Positions 38,237 through 48,256 of a stretch of 64,000 nt of DNA are shown here, one piece after another. The stretch spans positions 310,001 to 374,000 of the forward strand of contig CAVRUZ010000006.1 of NCBI GenBank assembly GCA_963724495.1, in the 5' to 3' direction. Source of the DNA: CAVRUZ01 sp963724495 (GTDB lineage Bacteria; Actinomycetota; Actinomycetes; Propionibacteriales; DAIQRJ01). The stretch's first letter is position 1, and the number at the start of each line of letters is the position of its first letter. A program made the translations under genes and the position numbers. A model generated the notes under the pieces. The model did no database searches and was not told where the DNA came from. It saw only the letters and a list, made by a program, of their open reading frames with translations.

Positions 38237-39379
38237 TTGGCAGCGAGTGGTGAGGGTGCATCGGCTCGCCTCAGTGTCGTGCTGCCCGCGCTGCTCGAAG
38301 TGCAAGTGAACCTCGGCGGCGACCTCACCACCGAAGCGCTGGCCCAAGCCGCGCACTTGTCTCGGTCCAGATTTCACACGGTCTTCGCCGAAACGGTCGG
38401 CGAGACCGTCAAGCAGTACACGCTGCGCCTCCGACTCGAACGAGCGGCGTTTCGATTGCTGTCCGAAACGACCGACGTGGCGACTATCGCGTTCGACCTC
38501 GGCTTCGGGTCACATGAGGCATTCTCTCGGGCATTCCGCAGCCGATTCAGCCAGAGCCCGACAAGGTATCGAGCTGACGGATTCGCATCGGGTCCCCAGC
38601 ACTCTTCGAGGCGTCCAGGCCTGGAAGTGCGGGCCGACGAACTGCACCTATCCGACACCCGGGCGGTACAGCTGGCGGCGACTCCGGTGGTGTTCCGCCG
38701 GTACACCGGGCCCTACGAAGCTGTGACCGTGGATGCATTCAACGAACTGGCGGAGTGGACTCGTGACCACGACGTTCCTTCCTGCGGTCTGCTCGGGATC
38801 GCGCACGATGCACCGAGCATCACTCCCCCAGATCAACTGCGATTCGACGTTTGTGCTCGTGTGTCCGGCCACGTCGCCGGCGACCCGAGGACCGCCTATC
38901 GAGTCCTGCCGCAGCGATGGGCCTCGTCGACGTGGTACTCGGGTCCCGAGGGTCGGTTGGGTGAAGCGGTCGCCCGTTCCTATCGCGCGGCTGGCTCGTT
39001 GGCCGGCTTCACCGTGATGGGGCTTCCCCTGGAAGAGCACTACGCGAGTAGCCAGATCCTGACCGAGGACCGCATCGAGGCGCTGCGGATACTGATCCCG
39101 CTGACTCCCAACGGTCCCTTGGACTCCGCCGACGAGCGCCGGCTAGACGCTGCGCCTCGCGACCGTGTCGCACAGGTCGGCCAGGGCGTTGCGCGCGGGG
39201 CAGGGCGGCAACTGCTCCAGCAGACCGCGGGCGGTGGCGGCCCGGCGCAGGACCTCCGCACGGGCGGCGTCCATCGCGGGGTGCGAGCGAAGCAGCTCCA
39301 GCGCCTCGGCGTGCCGCACGCGATCGGTGAGGTCGCCGCGGAGCAGTTCGAGCAGCCGGCCGTCGCCAGGCTCTGGTGA
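38237..39379 (+). CDS. AraC-family regulator with GyrI-like effector domain
   Basis: 380 residues from TTG 38237, which has AAAGGA about 7 nt upstream. AraC double HTH at about 30-115 (LAQAAHLSRSRFHTVFAE and IAFDLGFGSHEAFSRAFRSR), then a GyrI-like small-molecule domain (VVFRRYTGPYEAVTVDAF). Family proteins end soon after the RILIPL strand; here the frame runs a further 80 or so codons antisense to the polyprenyl synthase gene (237-nt overlap), so a stop may have been lost. Likely regulates the SRPBCC gene or a multidrug response. Confidence 0.8.
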   Translation: MAASGEGASARLSVVLPALLEVQVNLGGDLTTEALAQAAHLSRSRFHTVFAETVGETVKQYTLRLRLERAAFRLLSETTDVATIAFDLGFGSHEAFSRAFRSRFSQSPTRYRADGFASGPQHSSRRPGLEVRADELHLSDTRAVQLAATPVVFRRYTGPYEAVTVDAFNELAEWTRDHDVPSCGLLGIAHDAPSITPPDQLRFDVCARVSGHVAGDPRTAYRVLPQRWASSTWYSGPEGRLGEAVARSYRAAGSLAGFTVMGLPLEEHYASSQILTEDRIEALRILIPLTPNGPLDSADERRLDAAPRDRVAQVGQGVARGAGRQLLQQTAGGGGPAQDLRTGGVHRGVRAKQLQRLGVPHAIGEVAAEQFEQPAVARLW

Positions 39380-40138
39380 AGCGGTTGCCAACAGCACCGG
39401 CAGGGTGGCGATGCCCTCGCGCAGGTCGGTGCCGGCCGCCTTGCCGAACCGCATGTCCTCGGTGGCCACATCCAGCACGTCGTCGGCAAGCTGGAAGGTG
39501 ATGCCGAGCTGCTCGCCGAAGTCGGCGAGGACCTCGACCTGAGCGGCCGGTACCCCCGCGAACATCGCGCCGAAGCGGGCCGATGTCGCCACCAGTGAAG
39601 CGGTCTTGTCGGCGACGGCGCGCAGGTAGTGCGCCATCGGTTCCTCACCGTTTTGGGGACCGATCGTCTCGCTGATCTGCCCTTGGACCAGCCGGGTGAA
39701 CGTCTGCGCCTGGATGCGCACCGCCTCTGAGCCAAGGTCCGACATGATCTCCCCGGCCCGCGCGAACAGGTAGTCCCCAGTCATGATCGCGATGCTGTTG
39801 GACCACCGGGCGTTGGCCGATGGCGAGCCCCGGCGGATGTCGGCCTCGTCCATCACGTCGTCGTGGTACAGCGTCGCCAGGTGAGTCAGCTCCACTACCA
39901 GGGCGCTCTTGTGGACACCGTGCAGATCCGGATCGCCGAACTCGGCGGCCAGCAGCGTCAGCATCGGCCGGAACCGCTTGCCGCCGGCCCGCATGACGTG
40001 CTGGGCGGTCTCGGTGATGAACGGGTGCTCGCTGCGGACCGCATCGGCGAGCCCGGACTCGACGGCGGCGAGCCGTGCGCGCAGAGAGCGCTCGAGTGCC
40101 TCGTCAGCCATGCCGACGGTCAACACCGAGCTGCTCAC
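39143..40138 (-). CDS. All-trans polyprenyl diphosphate synthase
   Basis: 331 residues. First Asp-rich motif in TLYHDDVMDEADIRRG, second in FQLADDVLDVA, with GGKRFRPML for the IPP site. Makes the long isoprenoid side chain, most likely for menaquinone given nuo and men neighbours; product length (C35-C45) cannot be told from the sequence. Follows nuoN by 18 nt and is probably the last gene of that operon. Confidence 0.93.
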   Translation of the reverse strand: MSSSVLTVGMADEALERSLRARLAAVESGLADAVRSEHPFITETAQHVMRAGGKRFRPMLTLLAAEFGDPDLHGVHKSALVVELTHLATLYHDDVMDEADIRRGSPSANARWSNSIAIMTGDYLFARAGEIMSDLGSEAVRIQAQTFTRLVQGQISETIGPQNGEEPMAHYLRAVADKTASLVATSARFGAMFAGVPAAQVEVLADFGEQLGITFQLADDVLDVATEDMRFGKAAGTDLREGIATLPVLLATASPEPGDGRLLELLRGDLTDRVRHAEALELLRSHPAMDAARAEVLRRAATARGLLEQLPPCPARNALADLCDTVARRSV

Positions 40139-40156
40139 ACGATCACCGCCCCGGGC

Positions 40157-41731
40157 TCAGCCGACGAACGAGGCTGCCTTCGTAGCAAGCTCCATCACCG
40201 GACCCGGAAGGATACCGAGCAGCAGGGTGGCGACCACGCCGACGGCGATCGTCAAGACGGTGGCCAGACTCGGTGCGGCGACAACCGGACCGTCGACAGC
40301 CGGCCGGCTGAAGTACATGACCACGATCACCCGAAGGTAGAAACCGGCCGCCACGATGCTCGCCAGGACACCGCAGAGTACGAGCGGCCAGCCGCCGGCC
40401 GACCAGGCCGAGCTGAACACCACCCACTTGCCCATGAAGCCGCTGGTGAGCGGGATCCCGGCGAACGCCAGCATGAACAGCGCCATCGCCGCGGCCACGA
40501 GCGGCGACCTCCGCGCCAGCCCGGCCCAGTTGGACAGGTGCGTCGCCTCGCCACCGGCGTTCCGGACGAGCATGACGATCGCGAAGGCGCCCAGCGTGGC
40601 GAACCCGTAGGTGGCGAGATAGAAGAGCACGGCCGCGGTGGGCTCGGTCGCCGAGTTGCTCACCGCCGCGATGCCCACCAGCAGGAAGCCGGCGTGGGCG
40701 ATCGAGGAGTAGGCCAGCAGGCGCTTGATGTCGGACTGCGAGAGCGCGAGCACCGAGCCGACCAGCATGGTGAGCGCGGCCACGATCCACAGCATCGGCA
40801 TCCAGTTGACCCGCGCTGCGCCGAGGGCAACGTAGAAGAGCCGGAGCAGCGCACCGAAGGCGGCGATCTTGGTGCAGACGGCCATGAACGCGGTGATCGA
40901 CGTGGGCGCGCCCTGGTACACGTCGGGCGTCCAGACGTGGAACGGCACGGCACTGACCTTGAACAGCAGGCCCACGGCGACCAAGGCCATGCCGCCGATC
41001 AGCAACGGGTCCATCGCCACCCGCCCGGCCAGTGCCGCGGAGATGCCGGAGAACGACACCGAGCCCGCGTACCCGTACAGCAGCGCCGAGCCGTAGACGA
41101 AGAACGCGGAGGCGAACGCGCCGAGCAGGAAGTACTTCATCGCCGACTCCTGGCTCAGCAGGCGGCGGCGGCGCGCGAGCCCGCAGAGCAGGTAGAGCGG
41201 CAGCGACAGGACCTCCAGGCCCACGAACATCGTCAGCAGGTCGTTGGCGGCCGGGAACATCAGCATGCCGCCGATCGAGAACATGACGAGTGGGAACACC
41301 TCGGTCTGCTGCAGGTGCCGGGCGCTCGCCAGCCGCTCCGCCGACGTACCGGGCAGTGCGGCTGCCTGCGACGCGAACGCAGTGACGCCGCCCTCGAGGC
41401 GCCGCTCGGCCATCAGCAGCACCGACAGGAAGGCGAACGTCAGCGTGATCAGCCAGAGGAAGAGCGTTACGCCGTCGGCCGCGATCGCGCCCTCGGCGAT
41501 GATCTTGGCCGTGCCTGTCCCATCGGCCGCGGTGACACTGTCCAACTGGACCACTGTCAGCACCAGCGCGACCAAGATGCCGAGCAGGGCGATCGCGACC
41601 TGGGTGAGGTAACGCACCGCACGCGGGAGGAACGCCTCGACGAGGACGCCGATGACGGCCGCGCCGAACACGACGAGCATCGGCATCAGGTTCCAGTACT
41701 CCAGGCTTGGAGCGCTGAACTGGTCAGGCAT
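40157..41731 (-). CDS. nuoN: NADH-quinone oxidoreductase subunit N
   Basis: 524 residues, 13-14 transmembrane helices, antiporter-like proton channel of complex I. Core motifs: the lysine helix in KVSAVPFHVWTPDVYQGAP and ALSQSDIKRLLAYSSIAHAG. 4 nt after nuoM. Confidence 0.97.
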   Translation of the reverse strand: MPDQFSAPSLEYWNLMPMLVVFGAAVIGVLVEAFLPRAVRYLTQVAIALLGILVALVLTVVQLDSVTAADGTGTAKIIAEGAIAADGVTLFLWLITLTFAFLSVLLMAERRLEGGVTAFASQAAALPGTSAERLASARHLQQTEVFPLVMFSIGGMLMFPAANDLLTMFVGLEVLSLPLYLLCGLARRRRLLSQESAMKYFLLGAFASAFFVYGSALLYGYAGSVSFSGISAALAGRVAMDPLLIGGMALVAVGLLFKVSAVPFHVWTPDVYQGAPTSITAFMAVCTKIAAFGALLRLFYVALGAARVNWMPMLWIVAALTMLVGSVLALSQSDIKRLLAYSSIAHAGFLLVGIAAVSNSATEPTAAVLFYLATYGFATLGAFAIVMLVRNAGGEATHLSNWAGLARRSPLVAAAMALFMLAFAGIPLTSGFMGKWVVFSSAWSAGGWPLVLCGVLASIVAAGFYLRVIVVMYFSRPAVDGPVVAAPSLATVLTIAVGVVATLLLGILPGPVMELATKAASFVG

Positions 41732-41735
41732 CAGG

Positions 41736-43258
41736 TCACGGTCCTTCCAGTGCCGACGGGATCTTCGGCGCGGGGTCGGTGACGCCGACCCTGGTCAGCG
41801 TGTCGGCAACAGTGGGGTTGATGACGTCCAGCAGCGGCTTGGGGAAGAAGCCGAGGACCACGATCAAGGCGATGAGCGGCACCACCGCGAACCTCTCCCG
41901 GCCGTTGAGGTCGACCATGCCGCGCACCGACTCGGCCGTGGGGCCGGTCATCGTGCGCTGGTAGACGATCAGCATGTAGAGCGCTGCCAGCACGATCGAG
42001 ACCGTGCCGATGACGCCGGCCCACGGATGCCGTTGGAAGGTCCCGGACAGCGCGAGGAACTCGCTGATGAACGGCGCCAGGCCGGGAAGCGAGAGCCCCG
42101 CCAGGATCGAGAACAGGAACACACCGGAGAGCACCGGCGCCACGTTGTCGACCCCGCCGTAGTCGGCGATCCGGTCGGACCCACGCCGGCGGATGAGGTA
42201 CCCGGCGACGAGGAACAGCATCGCGGTCGCGAGACCGTGATTCACCATGTACAGCGTCGATCCGGACCCGCCGGTGTTGGTGAGCGCGAAGATGCCCAGC
42301 ACCATGATCCCGAAGTGGCTGATCGACGTGAACGCGATCAGCCGCAGCATCTCCCGGCTCGCGATGGCGGCGAGCGCGCCGTAGAAGATCGAGATCAACG
42401 CGAGTACCAGCACCACCGGTGTCGCCCACCGCGACGCCTCCGGGAACAGCTGCAGGCAGTAGCGGATCATCCCGAACGTGCCGATCTTGTCGAGCACCGA
42501 CACCAGCAGGACCGATGTCGCCGGCGTGCCCGCCGCCGCGGAATCGGGCAGCCAGGTGTGCACCGGGAACATCGGTGCCTTGATCGCGAACGCGACGAAG
42601 AACGCGACGAACAGCCAGCGCTGGTTGTCCGAGCTGATCATCAGCTTGCTGAGATCGGCCAGAAGCATGCTGGGCTGCCCGGTCTTCGCCGACTCGACGT
42701 AGACACCCACGACGCCGGCCAGCAGCACCAGGCCACCGACCAGCGAGTACACGAGGAACTTCACCGACGCGGCCCTGCGGTTGGCCCCGCCGAAGCTGCC
42801 GATCAGGAAGTACAGCGGGATGAGCGTCGCCTCGAACAAGACGTAGAACAAGAAGAGGTCCGTCGCCGCGAACACACCGATCGCGAGACCTTCGACGGTG
42901 AGCATGAGCGCGAAGTAGGCCTTGGGCGATCGCCCCGAGTCCTCGGCGTCGTGCCAGCCGGCGCCGATCAGCACCGGCACCAGCACGGTCGTCATCAGCA
43001 CCAGCACGAGACCGATGCCGTCGACGCCGAGCGCGTAGTGCACGCCGAACGATCCGATCCAGGTGACGTCCTCGACGAACTGGCTCCCGCCGCCGGGCTC
43101 GTACTGCAGCCCCATGTTCGCCGCCAGCACGAACGTGGCGATCGACACCCCGAGGGCGAGCTGCTTGCCGAAGCGCTGCGCGGTGCCCGGGAGGAGCGCG
43201 AGCACCAGGGCACCCAACAGCGGCAGTCCCGCGATGACGGTCAACCAGGGAAAGGCGT

Positions 43259-43262
<4 letters not shown>
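41736..43262 (-). CDS. nuoM: NADH-quinone oxidoreductase subunit M
   Basis: 508 residues, about 14 helices. Conserved Glu in FYVLFEATLIPLYFLIG, Lys in FAIKAPMFPVHTWLPDSAAA, and LIAFTSISHFGIMVLGIF. Proton-pumping membrane-arm subunit. Overlaps the nuoL stop by 4 nt. Confidence 0.97.
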
Positions 43263-45139
<1,877 letters not shown>

Positions 45140-45164
45140 CAGGTCCCTTTCACGGCAGCGGTCC

Positions 45165-45464
45165 TCACAGCTTCAGCAGACTCGCGTCGTCGACCGAGGC
45201 CGAGCGGCGGGTACGGAAGATCGTCACCAGGATCGCCAGACCGACGACCACTTCGGCCGCCGCCACCACCATCACGAAGAAGGCCACGATCTGCCCGTCG
45301 AGGTTGCCCCACTGGCGAGCGAACGACACGAACGCGAGGTTGCCCGCGTTGAGCATGAGCTCGACACACATGAACACCACGATCGCGTTGCGCCGCAGCA
45401 GCACCCCGAGTGCGCCGATCGTGAACAGGATGGCCGACAAGATCACGAAGGCATTGACGGTCAC
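45165..45464 (-). CDS. nuoK: NADH-quinone oxidoreductase subunit K
   Basis: 99 residues, three helices, with the buried Glu pair of the family in FMCVELMLNAGNLAFV and VAAAEVVVGLAI. Start overlaps the nuoJ stop by 4 nt. Confidence 0.97.
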   Translation of the reverse strand: MTVNAFVILSAILFTIGALGVLLRRNAIVVFMCVELMLNAGNLAFVSFARQWGNLDGQIVAFFVMVVAAAEVVVGLAILVTIFRTRRSASVDDASLLKL

Positions 45465-46288
45465 GTCGGCTCCCCCGTCTGCCGCGACCGTCGGGCGACC
45501 TCTTCCACGTCGGCCTCCTCAGCCTCGGAGTCCTCCTCCGTGGCGGGCCCTCCCGAGTCGAGACCGGGGATCGCCATCACCATGTGGCTTCCGTCGGCCA
45601 GCCGGGCAGGCGTGGAGACCGAGTTGTTGGCGGCGATGACGCCCGGGAGGATGTCCTGGCCGGGATGCTTCCCGCTCTCCGCGTAGTCACGCATCCGGCG
45701 GAGCGCGAAGTCGCGCTGCGTGGGCTTGGGATCGATGTTCTCCCGGTGCGCGAGCACCATCGCACCGAGGACCGCCGTGATGAGCAGTGCGGACGTGACC
45801 TCGAACGCGTAGACCCACTTGGTGAACAGGAGCTGGGCGAGACCGTTCACGTTCCCGTTCGCGTTGGCGGCCTCGAGTCCCACCGCGGTGTGCAGGGTCA
45901 CCTGGGCCATCAGCACGACGACGAGGACACCGAAGACCACGGCGGTCACCAGGGCGAGAACTCGTTGGCCGCGGATGGTCTCGACGATCGAGTCGGAGGA
46001 GTCGACGCCGACGAGCATCAGCACGAACAGGAACAGCATCAGCACCGCGCCGGTGTAGACGATCACCTGCACCGCCGAGAGGAACGGAGCGTCCTGAACG
46101 GCGTACAGGACGGCGAGCGAGATCATCACGACCGCAAGCAGCATCGCGCTGTGCACGGCCTTGCGCACCGAGATCAGCCCGAGCGCCGCCAGCACCGAGA
46201 TCGGGCCGAGGATCCAGATCGCCGCGGTCTGGCCGTCCGACCCGGCGGCGGCCAGCACCTGCGGTCCAGCCGCGAGAACGCCGGTCAT
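45461..46288 (-). CDS. nuoJ: NADH-quinone oxidoreductase subunit J
   Basis: 275 residues, five N-terminal helices with AVQVIVYTGAVLMLFLFVLM (family hallmark) and a hydrophilic C-terminal extension of about 100 residues, acidic at the end, as in other actinobacteria. 4-nt overlap with nuoI. Confidence 0.96.
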   Translation of the reverse strand: MTGVLAAGPQVLAAAGSDGQTAAIWILGPISVLAALGLISVRKAVHSAMLLAVVMISLAVLYAVQDAPFLSAVQVIVYTGAVLMLFLFVLMLVGVDSSDSIVETIRGQRVLALVTAVVFGVLVVVLMAQVTLHTAVGLEAANANGNVNGLAQLLFTKWVYAFEVTSALLITAVLGAMVLAHRENIDPKPTQRDFALRRMRDYAESGKHPGQDILPGVIAANNSVSTPARLADGSHMVMAIPGLDSGGPATEEDSEAEEADVEEVARRSRQTGEPT

Positions 46289-46872
46289 GCCGCTCCCCCG
46301 GTCTCGTAGGTGCGCAGGTAGTAGTCCTTCTCGTCGTCACCCAGCCGCATCGGGTGTGGTGGCAGCTCCATCCCGGGCTCGAGCGGGGCCAGCAGGTCCG
46401 ACTTCTCGTAGATCAGCTTGGCCCGGGTGTTGTCGGCGAGTTCGAACTCGGTGGTCATCGTGAGGGCCCGGGTCGGGCAGGCCTCGATGCACAGGCCGCA
46501 GAGGATGCAGCGCAGGTAGTTGATCTGGTACACCACGCCGTACCGCTCACCCGGCGAGTACCGCTCGTCCTCGGTGTTCTGCGCACCTTCCACCAGAATC
46601 GCGTCGGCCGGGCAGGCCCAGGCGCACAGCTCGCAGCCGACGCACTTCTCCAGCCCGTCGGGATGCCGGTTGAGCTGATGGCGGCCGTGGTAGTTGGCGG
46701 TGGTGACCTTGGCTTCCTCGGCGTTGCGGGGCTTCTGCGGGTACCGCTCGGTCACCGGCTTCTTGAACATCGTCCGGAAGGTGACGCCGAACCCCGCCAC
46801 GGGTGCCCAGAACGACGACTTGCCGTCGCCGGCGTCCCTGCTGCCGCCCGCGTCCCTGGTGTTCTCAGCCAT
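46285..46872 (-). CDS. nuoI: NADH-quinone oxidoreductase subunit I
   Basis: 195 residues, two 4Fe-4S clusters: CVGCELCAWACP and CILCGLCIEACP. Start ATG 46872 (MAENTRDAGG) overlaps the nuoH stop by 8 nt; the frame upstream is not NuoI. Passes electrons toward the quinone site. Confidence 0.97.
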   Translation of the reverse strand: MAENTRDAGGSRDAGDGKSSFWAPVAGFGVTFRTMFKKPVTERYPQKPRNAEEAKVTTANYHGRHQLNRHPDGLEKCVGCELCAWACPADAILVEGAQNTEDERYSPGERYGVVYQINYLRCILCGLCIEACPTRALTMTTEFELADNTRAKLIYEKSDLLAPLEPGMELPPHPMRLGDDEKDYYLRTYETGGAA

Positions 46873-48256
46873 CGTCGTCCTCCGCACGATCACTCGATGC
46901 CGCCTGGCCGCCGGTGGGCGCCACGGTCGCGCCGACCACCTGCGGGCGGTCCTGCTGGCCGGGCATCGGCGGTACCGGGAATCCGCCGGCGAACGCGTCG
47001 AACGGCGGCGCCGGCCCGTCCTCGGCTTCGGCCACTTCCGACTCCTGCCCGCGCCGGTCGATGCCGTCACGCACGAACGAGCCGACCAGCACCAGCACCA
47101 CGATCGCGGCCAGGATGAAGAAGAAGGCCGGAGCGTTCCCGGTGTTGCGGGTAGCGCGCGCGGCGGCGACGAACATCGTCCACACCAGCGAGATCGGGAT
47201 CAGGTACTTCCACCCGAACCGCATGAACTGGTCGTAGCGCATGCGCGGCAGCGTCCCGCGCAGCCAGACGAACAGCGAGATGAACAAGACCACCTTGGCG
47301 AGGAACCACACGACCGGGAGCCACCCCTGGTTGGCCTGGTCCCAGAGCGAGATCGGCCATGGCGCCCGCCAGCCGCCGAGGAACATCGTGGTGGCCAAGG
47401 CCGAGACCGTGACCATGTTGACGTACTCGGCGAGGAAGAACAGCGCGAACTTCAGCGAGGAGTACTCGGTGTGGAAGCCGCCGACGAGTTCACCCTCTGC
47501 CTCGGGCAGGTCGAACGGCGACCGGTTGGTCTCGCCGACCATGGCGATGAGGTAGATGAGGAACGACGGCAGCAGGATCACCGCGTACCAGCTGGGCAGC
47601 GGCACGGTGATCCCGCCGACCTCCCAGCCGGGACCGCCGGCCTGCGCGTCGACGATCTGCGAGGTGGACATCGAGCCGGAGAACAGGAACACCGACACGA
47701 GGGCCAGGCCCATCGCCACCTCGTAGGAGATGACCTGAGCCGACGAACGCAGTCCGCCGAGCAGGGGGTAGGTGGATCCCGACGACCAGCCGGCGAGCAC
47801 GATGCCGTAGACGCCGACCGCCCCGACCGCGAGCACGAACAGCACGCCCACGGGTGAGTCGGTGAGCTGTAGCGGCGTTCGTTGTCCGAAGATCGAGACC
47901 TCCGGCCCGAACGGGATCACGGCCAACGCCAGGAAGGCGGCCGTCGTCGCGATCACCGGCGCGAACACGAAGACCAACGTGTCGGCGCCCTTCGGCGTCA
48001 GGTCCTCCTTCAGCGCGAGCTTGACGCCGTCGGCGAGGCTCTGCAGCAGACCGAACGGGCCGTGCATGTTCGGGCCGACCCGGTGCTGCATGCGGGCGAC
48101 CAGGCGTCGCTCGTACCAGATGTTGAACAGGGTGAAGACCACGGCGACGACGAAGAGCGCCACCGCCTTGATCAGGATCAACCACCAGGGGTCGTGGCCG
48201 AAGATCGGCAGCGAGTCGTCGGCCAGCACCACGGCCGGCACGGCGGAGTTGATCAC
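46865..48256 (-). CDS. nuoH: NADH-quinone oxidoreductase subunit H
   Basis: 463 residues, eight helices, with GPNMHGPFGLLQSLADGVKL and the quinone-chamber loop ETNRSPFDLPEAEGELVGGF. C-terminal about 60 residues are a hydrophilic Pro-rich tail. 4-nt overlap with nuoG. Confidence 0.97.
   Translation of the reverse strand: MINSAVPAVVLADDSLPIFGHDPWWLILIKAVALFVVAVVFTLFNIWYERRLVARMQHRVGPNMHGPFGLLQSLADGVKLALKEDLTPKGADTLVFVFAPVIATTAAFLALAVIPFGPEVSIFGQRTPLQLTDSPVGVLFVLAVGAVGVYGIVLAGWSSGSTYPLLGGLRSSAQVISYEVAMGLALVSVFLFSGSMSTSQIVDAQAGGPGWEVGGITVPLPSWYAVILLPSFLIYLIAMVGETNRSPFDLPEAEGELVGGFHTEYSSLKFALFFLAEYVNMVTVSALATTMFLGGWRAPWPISLWDQANQGWLPVVWFLAKVVLFISLFVWLRGTLPRMRYDQFMRFGWKYLIPISLVWTMFVAAARATRNTGNAPAFFFILAAIVVLVLVGSFVRDGIDRRGQESEVAEAEDGPAPPFDAFAGGFPVPPMPGQQDRPQVVGATVAPTGGQAASSDRAEDDDG

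Noticed and set aside
39863..41782. 639-codon frame antisense to nuoN and the polyprenyl synthase
   Set aside because: Composition is extreme (Arg, Gln, His, Asp, Glu) and follows from the reverse of membrane-protein codons; both real genes lie opposite.
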